Assembly: GCA_017481325.1 (NCBI GenBank)
Contig: JAFUPG010000090.1
Location: forward strand, 1-11,382
Origin: Oscillospiraceae bacterium
GTDB lineage: Bacteria; Bacillota_A; Clostridia; Oscillospirales; Oscillospiraceae
Length of the DNA: 11,382 nucleotides
Direction: 5' to 3'
This document shows, piece by piece, positions 5,715 through 11,382 of this stretch. The notes beneath the pieces were generated by a model, which had not been told where the DNA came from, ran no database searches, and worked only from the letters and a program-made list of their open reading frames with translations. The translations under genes were made by a program, and so were the position numbers. Numbering within the stretch: the first letter of the stretch is position 1; every line of letters starts with the position of its first letter.

Positions 5715-6503
5715 TCAGGGCCCTTTCTCCAGGCTGTAGGCGTAGACTTTGTAATTGCTGACATCTTCCCACTTTAGATAGCTGGGAAGCATGAAGCTCT
5801 CAAAAGAGAATTCGGCGCTTTTGCCGGGCTCCAGAGGATCCTCCAGATAACCGCAGATGAAACCTGCAGGTGCCTTGTCCTTGTCGTAGAGAATGGCGCT
5901 GACACAGACCAGACCGCTGGTCTCCTCTGTGGAATTGGTGACTACACCCTCCAGCAGCATTCCGCCGAACTCGGTATCGGTCAGTTCCAGCTCGGAGGTG
6001 CTGTAGCGCTGGGCGGATTTTTGCGTTTCCTCAATGGGTGCAGAGAATTCCACATTCAGATGCTGCACTTCCCCAATATCCAGGGCGATCACATCGCAGT
6101 AGTAGCCAACCTTGCCCGGTGCCAGGATCTGAGGATAGGCGCTGACACTGTCGATTTTGCCTACCGTTCTGCCGTTGTCATCGGTGAGCACTATGCTGCC
6201 GTAATCCAGGAACAGATTTTCGCTGCCGGTGTTTTCTACAATGCTGAAGGCCAGTGCCCAGATGGTGCCGGAGGTGGCGGGATAAACCCAGGCGAAGGAG
6301 TCCCGAACCACATAGGGCTCCGGAGGTCCCGTGGTAGGGGGTTCGGTGGTGGTCGGTTCCGTAGCTTCGGTGGTGGAAGGTTCTGTGGTAGGGGGCTCGG
6401 TGCTGGGCTCGGCAGTGGAGGAGGGCACAGCGGGCTTTACGGTACAGGCGCAAAGCCCCAGCAGTAAAACGGCCGCACAGAGTACGGCAATCATTCGTCT
6501 CAT
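5715..6503 (-). CDS. Lipoprotein with Thr/Pro/Glu-rich linker and two beta domains
   Basis: Encodes 262 residues. The N-terminus MRRMIAVLCAAVLLLGLCAC is a lipoprotein signal with lipobox LCAC; lipid attachment is predicted on Cys20. Residues 27-63 are a low-complexity linker built from TTEP/STEP motifs, typical of a wall-spanning spacer. Two beta-sandwich-like regions follow, about 66-160 and 170-258. The second (GVVTNSTEETSG..VSAILYDKDK....LEPGKSAEFSF) has the look of FxLYD-type domains, whose role is unknown. The product should sit on the outer face of the membrane. Start: ATG 6503 has AAAGGAT 6 nt upstream and begins the signal peptide; the frame to 6566 upstream is not signal-like. It is the promoter-proximal gene of a two-gene unit with murI; a functional link to murI is not evident. 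Confidence 0.85.
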   Translation of the reverse strand: MRRMIAVLCAAVLLLGLCACTVKPAVPSSTAEPSTEPPTTEPSTTEATEPTTTEPPTTGPPEPYVVRDSFAWVYPATSGTIWALAFSIVENTGSENLFLDYGSIVLTDDNGRTVGKIDSVSAYPQILAPGKVGYYCDVIALDIGEVQHLNVEFSAPIEETQKSAQRYSTSELELTDTEFGGMLLEGVVTNSTEETSGLVCVSAILYDKDKAPAGFICGYLEDPLEPGKSAEFSFESFMLPSYLKWEDVSNYKVYAYSLEKGP

Positions 6504-6521
6504 AGTGAAATCCTTTCGGAG

Positions 6522-6574
6522 TCTGTGATGTAATAAGGTGACAAAATCCCATGTACCCTTTATCATATCACAGA
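6522..6574 (-). promoter_or_regulatory. Candidate promoter region of the lipoprotein-murI unit with flanking inverted half-sites
   Basis: The minus strand carries TATGAT (6562-6567), with no good -35 at 17 nt (TTTCTT). TCTGTGAT (6522-6529) and ATCACAGA (6567-6574) are perfect 8-bp inverted arms 37 nt apart; one touches the -10 box and the other would lie in the 5' leader. Could be paired repressor half-sites or chance. Confidence 0.3.
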
Positions 6575-6661
6575 TTTGTACAAAAAGAAAGCCAAAATAC
6601 GGTACATTCCGGCTTTTTTCCGATTCTCATGGGAGGAGCGCCGGAGGACAGCAGTTTTTCG

Positions 6662-6690
6662 TTGACAGAAAAGCGTTCTGCTGTTATACT
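6662..6690 (+). promoter_or_regulatory. Consensus SigA promoter of the second BIG2 gene
   Basis: A perfect TTGACA (6662-6667), a 17-nt spacer and TATACT (6685-6690). The predicted transcript starts near 6697, leaving a leader of about 47 nt to the ATG at 6744. Confidence 0.85.
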
Positions 6691-6743
6691 TAAAAGATAG
6701 AATCAAAGCTGTCGAAAGGCGTTGCAAATAGATGAGGAGCCCT

Positions 6744-7481
6744 ATGAACCAGGATAATCTGACCCAAGAAGCTGTGGAAACCCCTGTTGAAGAAAAAACT
6801 CCCCAAAAGGAGAACAACAAAATACTCTGGATTTTGCTGGCAGCATTTACGTTGCTGCTGATGGTGGGTGGGATTGTCCTGCTCTGCCTCACTCGCCCAA
6901 CACCCATTGAATCCATTCAATTTGCCGCCACGGAGCTGGTGCTGAAGGAGGGGCAGAGCGCTCTTCCGGCTTACACGGTTGCTCCCTTGGATGCTGCCGT
7001 GGAGGATCTGCAGTGGAAAACCACCAACCGCTCTGTAGCAACGGTGACCAATGGCCTGATCACCGCCCATTCTGAGGGAAGCTGTATGATCTCTGTCTCT
7101 TCTGACAGTGGCGCAAAGGATACCCTGACCGTCAAGGTTGAGGCGCCGATCCTGGAAGAGGAAGCACCGGCGGTGGGCAACTGGCAACTCTTTGCCATGG
7201 CAGAGGGAGAGCAGATCCGCTATTTTTACAGCATTGAGGACAGCCTCTTTGTCCGGGAGAACCGGACGGCTTCCTTTACCTATGAGGAAAGGGAATACAT
7301 TATTGAGGACTGGCGATACGGCGGAAAAGAAGGGAGTTACACCCTGTTTACCTGCGAATCGGACGATTTACAGAGCGGTTTTTACTACTGCCGGGACGGC
7401 ACATCTCCCTATGACCGCTGCTTGATCATTCCGCTTCCCGAGGGGAAAACACTGATTTTCCACCGGGAAAACGAATCATAA
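6744..7481 (+). CDS. Single-BIG2 membrane protein, paralogue of the left-edge gene
   Basis: Encodes 245 residues. A short charged cytoplasmic N-terminus (1-26) is followed by one membrane span (about 27-49, ILWILLAAF...), one BIG2 domain (53-133; WKTTNRSVATVTNGLITAHSEGSC is cut here to its key parts WKTTN, VATV, LITA, EGSC), an acidic linker (LEEEAP) and a C-terminal beta domain (145-245) from GNW to LIFHRE. The span lacks a cleavage site, so it is predicted to be anchored with BIG2 outside. The C-terminal domain aligns with that of the gene ending at 1343 (GTW/GNW start, YF..E..L, W-Y core, LF-R/LIFHR end). Start: ATG 6744 has GAGGAG 4 nt upstream; an in-frame ATG four codons earlier has no ribosome site. 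It has its own promoter and terminator, so it is monocistronic. Function unknown. Confidence 0.88.
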   Translation: MNQDNLTQEAVETPVEEKTPQKENNKILWILLAAFTLLLMVGGIVLLCLTRPTPIESIQFAATELVLKEGQSALPAYTVAPLDAAVEDLQWKTTNRSVATVTNGLITAHSEGSCMISVSSDSGAKDTLTVKVEAPILEEEAPAVGNWQLFAMAEGEQIRYFYSIEDSLFVRENRTASFTYEEREYIIEDWRYGGKEGSYTLFTCESDDLQSGFYYCRDGTSPYDRCLIIPLPEGKTLIFHRENES

Positions 7482-7486
7482 AGTAA

Positions 7487-7529
7487 AGGCTGCTGCAAGA
7501 CTCGGGTCTTGCAGCAGCCTCTTTCATTT
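7487..7529. terminator. Shared terminator between the second BIG2 gene and the 47-aa gene
   Basis: A perfect 14-bp stem AGGCTGCTGCAAGA (7487-7500) with TCTTGCAGCAGCCT (7507-7520), loop CTCGGG, and the T-rich tail CTTTCATTT (7521-7529). It lies 5 nt after the plus-strand stop codon. On the minus strand the stem is followed by TTTACTTTA and lies 7 nt past the stop codon at 7528, so it can serve both. Confidence 0.9.
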
Positions 7530-7671
7530 ACAGTTCCTTGGGCGGCAGGGGCAGGGGAGCGGGGCGGAGTACAGTCTCCTCCGGCGAGACGAAACGCCCG
7601 CTGTGGATCTGGGGCAATTTAGGGTCGTGGAGCTCACTGTGCCGCTGTGGTGCTTTTTCCGGATGTTCCAT
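7528..7671 (-). CDS. Small proline-rich protein (47 aa), possible forespore product
   Basis: Reads as 47 residues starting MEHPEKAPQRHSELHD and ending RPAPLPLPPKEL, then TAA. GGAGGG lies 7 nt before the ATG and a shared terminator follows the stop codon. It is rich in Pro (11) and His, with no membrane span, signal peptide or cysteine. I do not recognise the family. Upstream on the same strand is GTATA-17 nt-CATACTA, which resembles a SigG (forespore) promoter, so a spore-associated role is possible (inference). The frame is too short for coding statistics to decide; the support is the ribosome site, the promoter-like and terminator signals and the clean fit between them. Confidence 0.6.
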   Translation of the reverse strand: MEHPEKAPQRHSELHDPKLPQIHSGRFVSPEETVLRPAPLPLPPKEL

Positions 7672-7689
7672 GATGAATCCCTCCGACGG

Positions 7690-7718
7690 TAGTATGCGTC
7701 ACCACGGCAGTGCTATAC
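7690..7718 (-). promoter_or_regulatory. Candidate SigG/SigF-like promoter of the 47-aa gene
   Basis: On the minus strand, GTATA (7714-7718) and CATACTA (7690-7696) are 17 nt apart. Forespore SigG promoters in Bacillus have a G-n-ATA-like -35 and a CATnnTA -10 at about this distance. The leader would be about 11 nt and includes GGAGGG. A TTGACG at 7718-7723 has no -10 at 16-18 nt, so a SigA promoter is not supported. Confidence 0.4.
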
Positions 7719-7761
7719 GTCAAAGGGGGCATCCTTTGCGCAAAAAGAAAAAAACATGCCA

Positions 7762-7780
7762 TAGAAATTGTGCATTTCTA
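7762..7780. promoter_or_regulatory. Inverted repeat upstream of the secreted hydrolase promoter
   Basis: TAGAAAT (7762-7768) and ATTTCTA (7774-7780) are perfect 7-bp arms around TGTGC. The centre (7771) is about 63 bp upstream of the predicted transcript start, on the position used by class I activators. The bound protein is unknown. Confidence 0.45.
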
Positions 7781-7798
7781 CAAAGTTATTTTCGGCTA

Positions 7799-7827
7799 TG
7801 GACAGGCAATCAAAGGAATGGTATAAT
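7799..7827 (+). promoter_or_regulatory. SigA promoter of the secreted multidomain hydrolase
   Basis: TGGACA (7799-7804, 5 of 6 matches), a 17-nt spacer, extended -10 TG (7819-7820) and perfect TATAAT (7822-7827). The predicted start near 7834 gives a leader of about 49 nt. Confidence 0.85.
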
Positions 7828-7836
7828 GATCTTGAA

Positions 7837-7857
7837 TGTATGACGTTTCGTCACACA
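7837..7857 (+). promoter_or_regulatory. Leader hairpin of the secreted hydrolase mRNA
   Basis: TGACG (7841-7845) pairs with CGTCA (7849-7853) around loop TTT. After one A-C mismatch, TGT (7837-7839) pairs with ACA (7855-7857). It begins just after the predicted transcript start and ends 11 nt before the ribosome site AAAGGAG (7868-7874). It could stabilise the 5' end or be a DNA operator. Confidence 0.4.
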
Positions 7858-7882
7858 TATTATTAAAAAAGGAGATTTGCCT

Positions 7883-10800
7883 ATGAAGAAGCTCATTTCC
7901 CTTCTGCTGGCTTTGGCTCTGGTGCTGTCTATTCTGCCTGCCACCCTTGCCGCTCCCGCAGAAAAAGGTGCAGAGGATATTGTCATTCTCTACACCAACG
8001 ACGTCCACACTTATATCGACAAGCCCCTGTCCTATGACAATATTGCCGATATGAAGACCACCCTGGCGGCTGAAAATGCCGGTGTTCTGCTGGTTGATGC
8101 CGGCGACCACATCCAGGGTACTGCATTTGGCTCTATGGACAAGGGCGAGACCATCATCGAGCTCATGAACGCAGCCGGCTATGACCTGGCAACTCTGGGC
8201 AACCACGAGTTTGACTATGGCATGGAGCGTGCGCTGGAGCTGGTGGGTAAGGCTGAGTTCCCCTATGTCTCTGCCAACTTCTACCATGAGAAGGACGGCG
8301 TCAAGGGCGAGACCGTTCTCGATGCCTACAAGGTATTTGAGATCGGCGGCAAGAAGATCGCTCTGATCGGCATTACCACTCCCGAATCCTTCACCAAGTC
8401 CACCCCCGCCTACTTCCAGGATGAGAATGGCAACTACATCTACGGCATTGGCGGCGGCACTGACGGCGCTGCTCTGTACGCTGATGTGCAGGCTGCCATC
8501 GACGCTGCTTCTGCAGAGGCTGACTATGTCATCGCTCTGGGCCACTGCGGCGACGATCCCGCTTCCAAGCCCTGGACTTCCGAAGAAGTCATTGCCAATA
8601 CCACCGGCCTGGATGCCTTCATCGACGGCCACTCCCATTCCACCGTTCCCGGTAAGGAAGTCACCGACAAGGGCGGCAAGACCGTCCTGCTGACCCAGAC
8701 CGGCGAGTACTTCGGCGCCATCGGCAAGATGACCATTGGCGCAGAGGGCATCACCACCGAGCTGGTTACCGAGTGGACAGGCTCCAACGCTGATGTTGCT
8801 GCCATCAAGACCGCTTGGGTCGAAGAGGTCAACGGCCTCCTGGGCGAAGTCATCGGCTCCACCGAGCTGACCCTGGCCAACCACGATGCCGAGGGCAACC
8901 GTATGGTTCGTAAGTACGAGACCAACACCGGCGACTTCTGCGCCGATGCTCTGTACTGGCTCTTCGACAGCATGGATATGGATGTTGACGTTGCCATCAT
9001 GAATGGCGGCGGCGTCCGTAACGGCGCTGTTACCGGCGAAATTTCCTACCTGACCTGCAAGACCATCCACACCTTCGGCAACGTCGCCTGCCTGCAGACC
9101 GTCACCGGCCAGCAGATCATCGACGCTCTGGAGTGGGGCGCTCGTCAGACTCCCATTGCGGAAGTCGGCGGCTTCCTCCATGTCTCCGGCATCACCTATA
9201 AGGTCGAGAGCAACACCGAGACCACCGTCCAGCAGGACGACAAGGGCGTATGGATCGGCGGCCCCACCGGCGAGTACCGTGTCTATGACGTCAAGGTCTA
9301 CGACAAGGAAACCAATACCTATGTGGATATCGATCCCGAGGCCAAGTACAACATGGCCGGCTATAACTACACCCTCCGTGATCTGGGCGACGGCTTCGCC
9401 ATGTTTGACGGCGCTGTGAACGTCCTGGACTATGTCTCCGAGGACTATCAGGTTCTGGCTACCTACGTCAAGGCCTTCGAGGATGGTAAGATCGAAGCCA
9501 CCAACTCCCCCCTGCTTGCCAAGTACCCCGGTATGCTCTTGGACTACGGCACTGTCAATGGCTCCGGCCGTATCGAAGTGTCTGAGTACGAGGAAGTTTG
9601 GGATGGCGTTATCACCATCGGCGGCCTGGAGCCCAACCTCTGGACCACCAAGTACGGCAACGTCTACACCGACTGCTCTGCTGAGCATTTCACCGAGGAT
9701 CTGGGTCTGGCCTGGGGCGACCTGGCAACCGTCAAGTTCCTGGATAAGGAACTGGTTCTGCCCGTAGTACCCGACTACTCCTATGTTGACTCCGGCAAGC
9801 CCGCTCTGCTGCTTGGCAAGAATGAGCAGGGCAATCCCACCGGCTATGCCTTCATGGCTATCAACATGGGCAACTTCCTGGAGACCTACGGCATCGCCTA
9901 CAAGGGTACCGATGCTGACGGCAACTGGTACTGGACCGCCTACGAAGGCGTGGAATTCCCCATTGTTGTTACCTTCGAGCTCTACGAGAAGGAAGGCTAC
10001 ATGGCCGAGTACCTGCTCCACGAGCTGAACCGCACCAACAACCGTGAGGATTATCCCGACCTGACCGACGAGGAGTTCGCAAACTTCCGTGAGGTCACCA
10101 CCAACGGCATGGGCGACGATACCCTGTATCGCTCCTCCAGCCCCATCAACCCCGAGATCGGCCGTAACACCTATGCCGATGCCGCCATGGAAGCTGCTGG
10201 TGTCAAGACCGTCATCAACCTGGCTGACAGCGAGACCTCCGCAGCCGCATATCCCGGCTTTGCAGAGACCTACTACTCCCAGCAGAATGTTATCTACCTG
10301 AACCTGGGCGTGGACTTCGCTGCTGAGGACTTCCAGGAGGGTCTGGCCAACGGCCTGCGCTTTATGATCGCTAATGAAGGCCCCTACCTGGTCCACTGCA
10401 CCGAGGGCAAGGACCGTGCAGGCTTCGTCAATGCTGTTCTGGAGTGCCTGATGGGCGCTACCATTGATGAAGTCGTCGAAGACTATATGGTCACCTATTA
10501 CAACTACTATGGCGTGGAGCCCGGCACCGAGAAGTACGATGCCATTGCGAACAGCAACATTCTCAAGTCTCTGGCAACCGCTTTCGAGAATGATAGCATT
10601 TCTTCCGATACGGACATGAGCGCTGAGGCAGAGGAATATCTGCTTGCCATCGGTCTGACGGAAGGCGAAATCGTTGCACTGCGTAGTGTGCTTGGCCCCC
10701 GTGTTGTTTTTGATTCTTACGTTGAAGAGGTCACTGTAGATTCTTCTATTCGTGAGGAAGGCAAGATTCCCGCATACATCACATTGCCCGGCTACTATAC

Positions 10801-11382
10801 GCCTGGTGAAGAATGGCCTGTGGTCTTCATGATCCACGGCCATGGCGGCAACCACAACGAGTGGGGCGGCTATGACACCATTTCCGATGGCCTGGCTGAG
10901 AACGGCATCATTGCCGTCACCCTGGACTTCCCCGGCTGTGGCGCAAGCACCGAGTCCTTCACCCTGAACACTATGACCAATATGAAGCAGGATGTTCTGG
11001 ATGTCATTGCTTATGTTTGCGAGAACTACAGCATTGACCAGGATCGAATCGGCGGCTTCGGCTATTCCATGGGCGGCCGTATCATCCTGGAGCTGACGGC
11101 TGAAGAGCTGTACGAGTTCGATACCATCGAGTTCGTCGCTCCTGCAGAAGATCTGGAAGACCTGAAGAACCTCTTCGGCGGAGCCGAGAACTGGGAGGTT
11201 CTGAAGGCCGAGGCCAACGAGAACGGCTTCGTTATGTACTCCACCATCTACTCCACCCTGCCTCTGAGCAAGGAGTGGTTCGCAGATCTGGAGAAGTATC
11301 CCGACGGTCTGATGGAGCTGGCTGCTGAGAAGTACACCGGCAACTCCATGGTCTTCTGGGCCACCGACGACGCCGCTGTCTC
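7883..11382 (+). CDS. Secreted multidomain hydrolase: 5'-nucleotidase + SAM_HAT_C-like + tyrosine phosphatase + alpha/beta hydrolase (3' end outside window)
   Basis: One uninterrupted frame of 1166 visible residues, starting with AAAGGAG 8 nt upstream. Signal peptide 1-23/24 (MKKLISLLLALALVLS...TLA-A). Residues 33-300: metallophosphatase with metal motifs TNDVH (38-42), DAGD (72-75), GNHEFD (106-111), GHCG (220-223) and DGHSHS (248-253). Residues 320-540: 5'-nucleotidase C-terminal domain with ETNTGDF (346-352), NGGGVR (374-379) and LGDGFAMF (501-508). Residues 575-700: module like the SAM-hydroxide adenosyltransferase C-terminal domain (YGNVYTD, AINMGNF). Residues 710-900: Y_phosphatase3-type domain, RSSSPIN (750-756) and P-loop HCTEGKDRAG with Cys839 and Arg845. 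Residues 955-1166: alpha/beta hydrolase, oxyanion HGHGG (985-989), nucleophile Ser1062 in GYSMGG; WATDD (1159-1163) may carry the acid. Predicted to act outside the cell on nucleotides, phospho-esters and an ester substrate. All visible catalytic residues are intact. No wall anchor is seen within the window. Confidence 0.92.
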   Translation, partial: MKKLISLLLALALVLSILPATLAAPAEKGAEDIVILYTNDVHTYIDKPLSYDNIADMKTTLAAENAGVLLVDAGDHIQGTAFGSMDKGETIIELMNAAGYDLATLGNHEFDYGMERALELVGKAEFPYVSANFYHEKDGVKGETVLDAYKVFEIGGKKIALIGITTPESFTKSTPAYFQDENGNYIYGIGGGTDGAALYADVQAAIDAASAEADYVIALGHCGDDPASKPWTSEEVIANTTGLDAFIDGHSHSTVPGKEVTDKGGKTVLLTQTGEYFGAIGKMTIGAEGITTELVTEWTGSNADVAAIKTAWVEEVNGLLGEVIGSTELTLANHDAEGNRMVRKYETNTGDFCADALYWLFDSMDMDVDVAIMNGGGVRNGAVTGEISYLTCKTIHTFGNVACLQTVTGQQIIDALEWGARQTPIAEVGGFLHVSGITYKVESNTETTVQQDDKGVWIGGPTGEYRVYDVKVYDKETNTYVDIDPEAKYNMAGYNYTLRDLGDGFAMFDGAVNVLDYVSEDYQVLATYVKAFEDGKIEATNSPLLAKYPGMLLDYGTVNGSGRIEVSEYEEVWDGVITIGGLEPNLWTTKYGNVYTDCSAEHFTEDLGLAWGDLATVKFLDKELVLPVVPDYSYVDSGKPALLLGKNEQGNPTGYAFMAINMGNFLETYGIAYKGTDADGNWYWTAYEGVEFPIVVTFELYEKEGYMAEYLLHELNRTNNREDYPDLTDEEFANFREVTTNGMGDDTLYRSSSPINPEIGRNTYADAAMEAAGVKTVINLADSETSAAAYPGFAETYYSQQNVIYLNLGVDFAAEDFQEGLANGLRFMIANEGPYLVHCTEGKDRAGFVNAVLECLMGATIDEVVEDYMVTYYNYYGVEPGTEKYDAIANSNILKSLATAFENDSISSDTDMSAEAEEYLLAIGLTEGEIVALRSVLGPRVVFDSYVEEVTVDSSIREEGKIPAYITLPGYYTPGEEWPVVFMIHGHGGNHNEWGGYDTISDGLAENGIIAVTLDFPGCGASTESFTLNTMTNMKQDVLDVIAYVCENYSIDQDRIGGFGYSMGGRIILELTAEELYEFDTIEFVAPAEDLEDLKNLFGGAENWEVLKAEANENGFVMYSTIYSTLPLSKEWFADLEKYPDGLMELAAEKYTGNSMVFWATDDAAV

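Noticed and set aside
6588..6616. Terminator-like AAAGCC...GGCTTT hairpin followed by T's
   Set aside because: Only 6 bp of stem with a 17-nt loop, and no gene ends nearby on the plus strand.
7796..10855. A 1019-codon open frame on the minus strand
   Set aside because: It is the antisense shadow of the secreted hydrolase gene: the opposite strand carries a signal peptide and intact catalytic motifs in a continuous frame. The antisense product is low-complexity Val/Gly/Asp-rich, which follows from strong codon bias (few TTA/CTA/TCA codons). It has no ribosome site of note.

Overview
The window looks like chromosomal DNA from a spore-forming, fairly GC-rich Clostridia member (Oscillospiraceae/Ruminococcaceae-like; lineage inferred). 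The reasons are the spmA-spmB sporulation pair, an ATP-type PEP carboxykinase, strong AGGAGG ribosome sites, C-ending codon bias in the highly expressed genes, BIG2 surface proteins and Thr/Pro-rich lipoproteins. No rRNA, tRNA, CRISPR array or insertion sequence was seen. No gene-free stretch exceeds 300 bases.

Layout, left to right. (1) The 3' part of a membrane-anchored BIG2 surface protein, preceded by a perfectly phased 24-bp coding repeat. (2) Convergent to it, spmB and spmA on the minus strand, overlapping by 11 nt. (3) pckA on the plus strand, divergent from spmA, with a strong promoter and two leader hairpins. (4) A small divergent pair: a 51-aa acidic protein (minus) and a 79-aa XRE-type regulator (plus), with a perfect 9-bp inverted repeat between them. 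(5) A minus-strand unit of a lipoprotein followed after 2 nt by glutamate racemase murI. (6) A second, shorter BIG2 membrane protein (plus) with a consensus promoter; it is a paralogue of the protein at the left edge. (7) A 47-aa minus-strand protein with a forespore-type promoter candidate. (8) A secreted protein running off the right edge, at least 1166 residues long. It reads as a 5'-nucleotidase joined to a SAM-hydroxide-adenosyltransferase-C-like module, a Cys-based tyrosine-phosphatase domain and an alpha/beta-hydrolase domain.

Four convergent junctions are each closed by one shared hairpin. Core functions (gluconeogenic/anaplerotic PEPCK, D-glutamate for peptidoglycan, spore maturation) are interleaved with envelope or secreted proteins. 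The most unusual items are the four-part secreted hydrolase, the XRE/51-aa divergent module, and two tiny minus-strand genes at 4352-4507 and 7528-7671.
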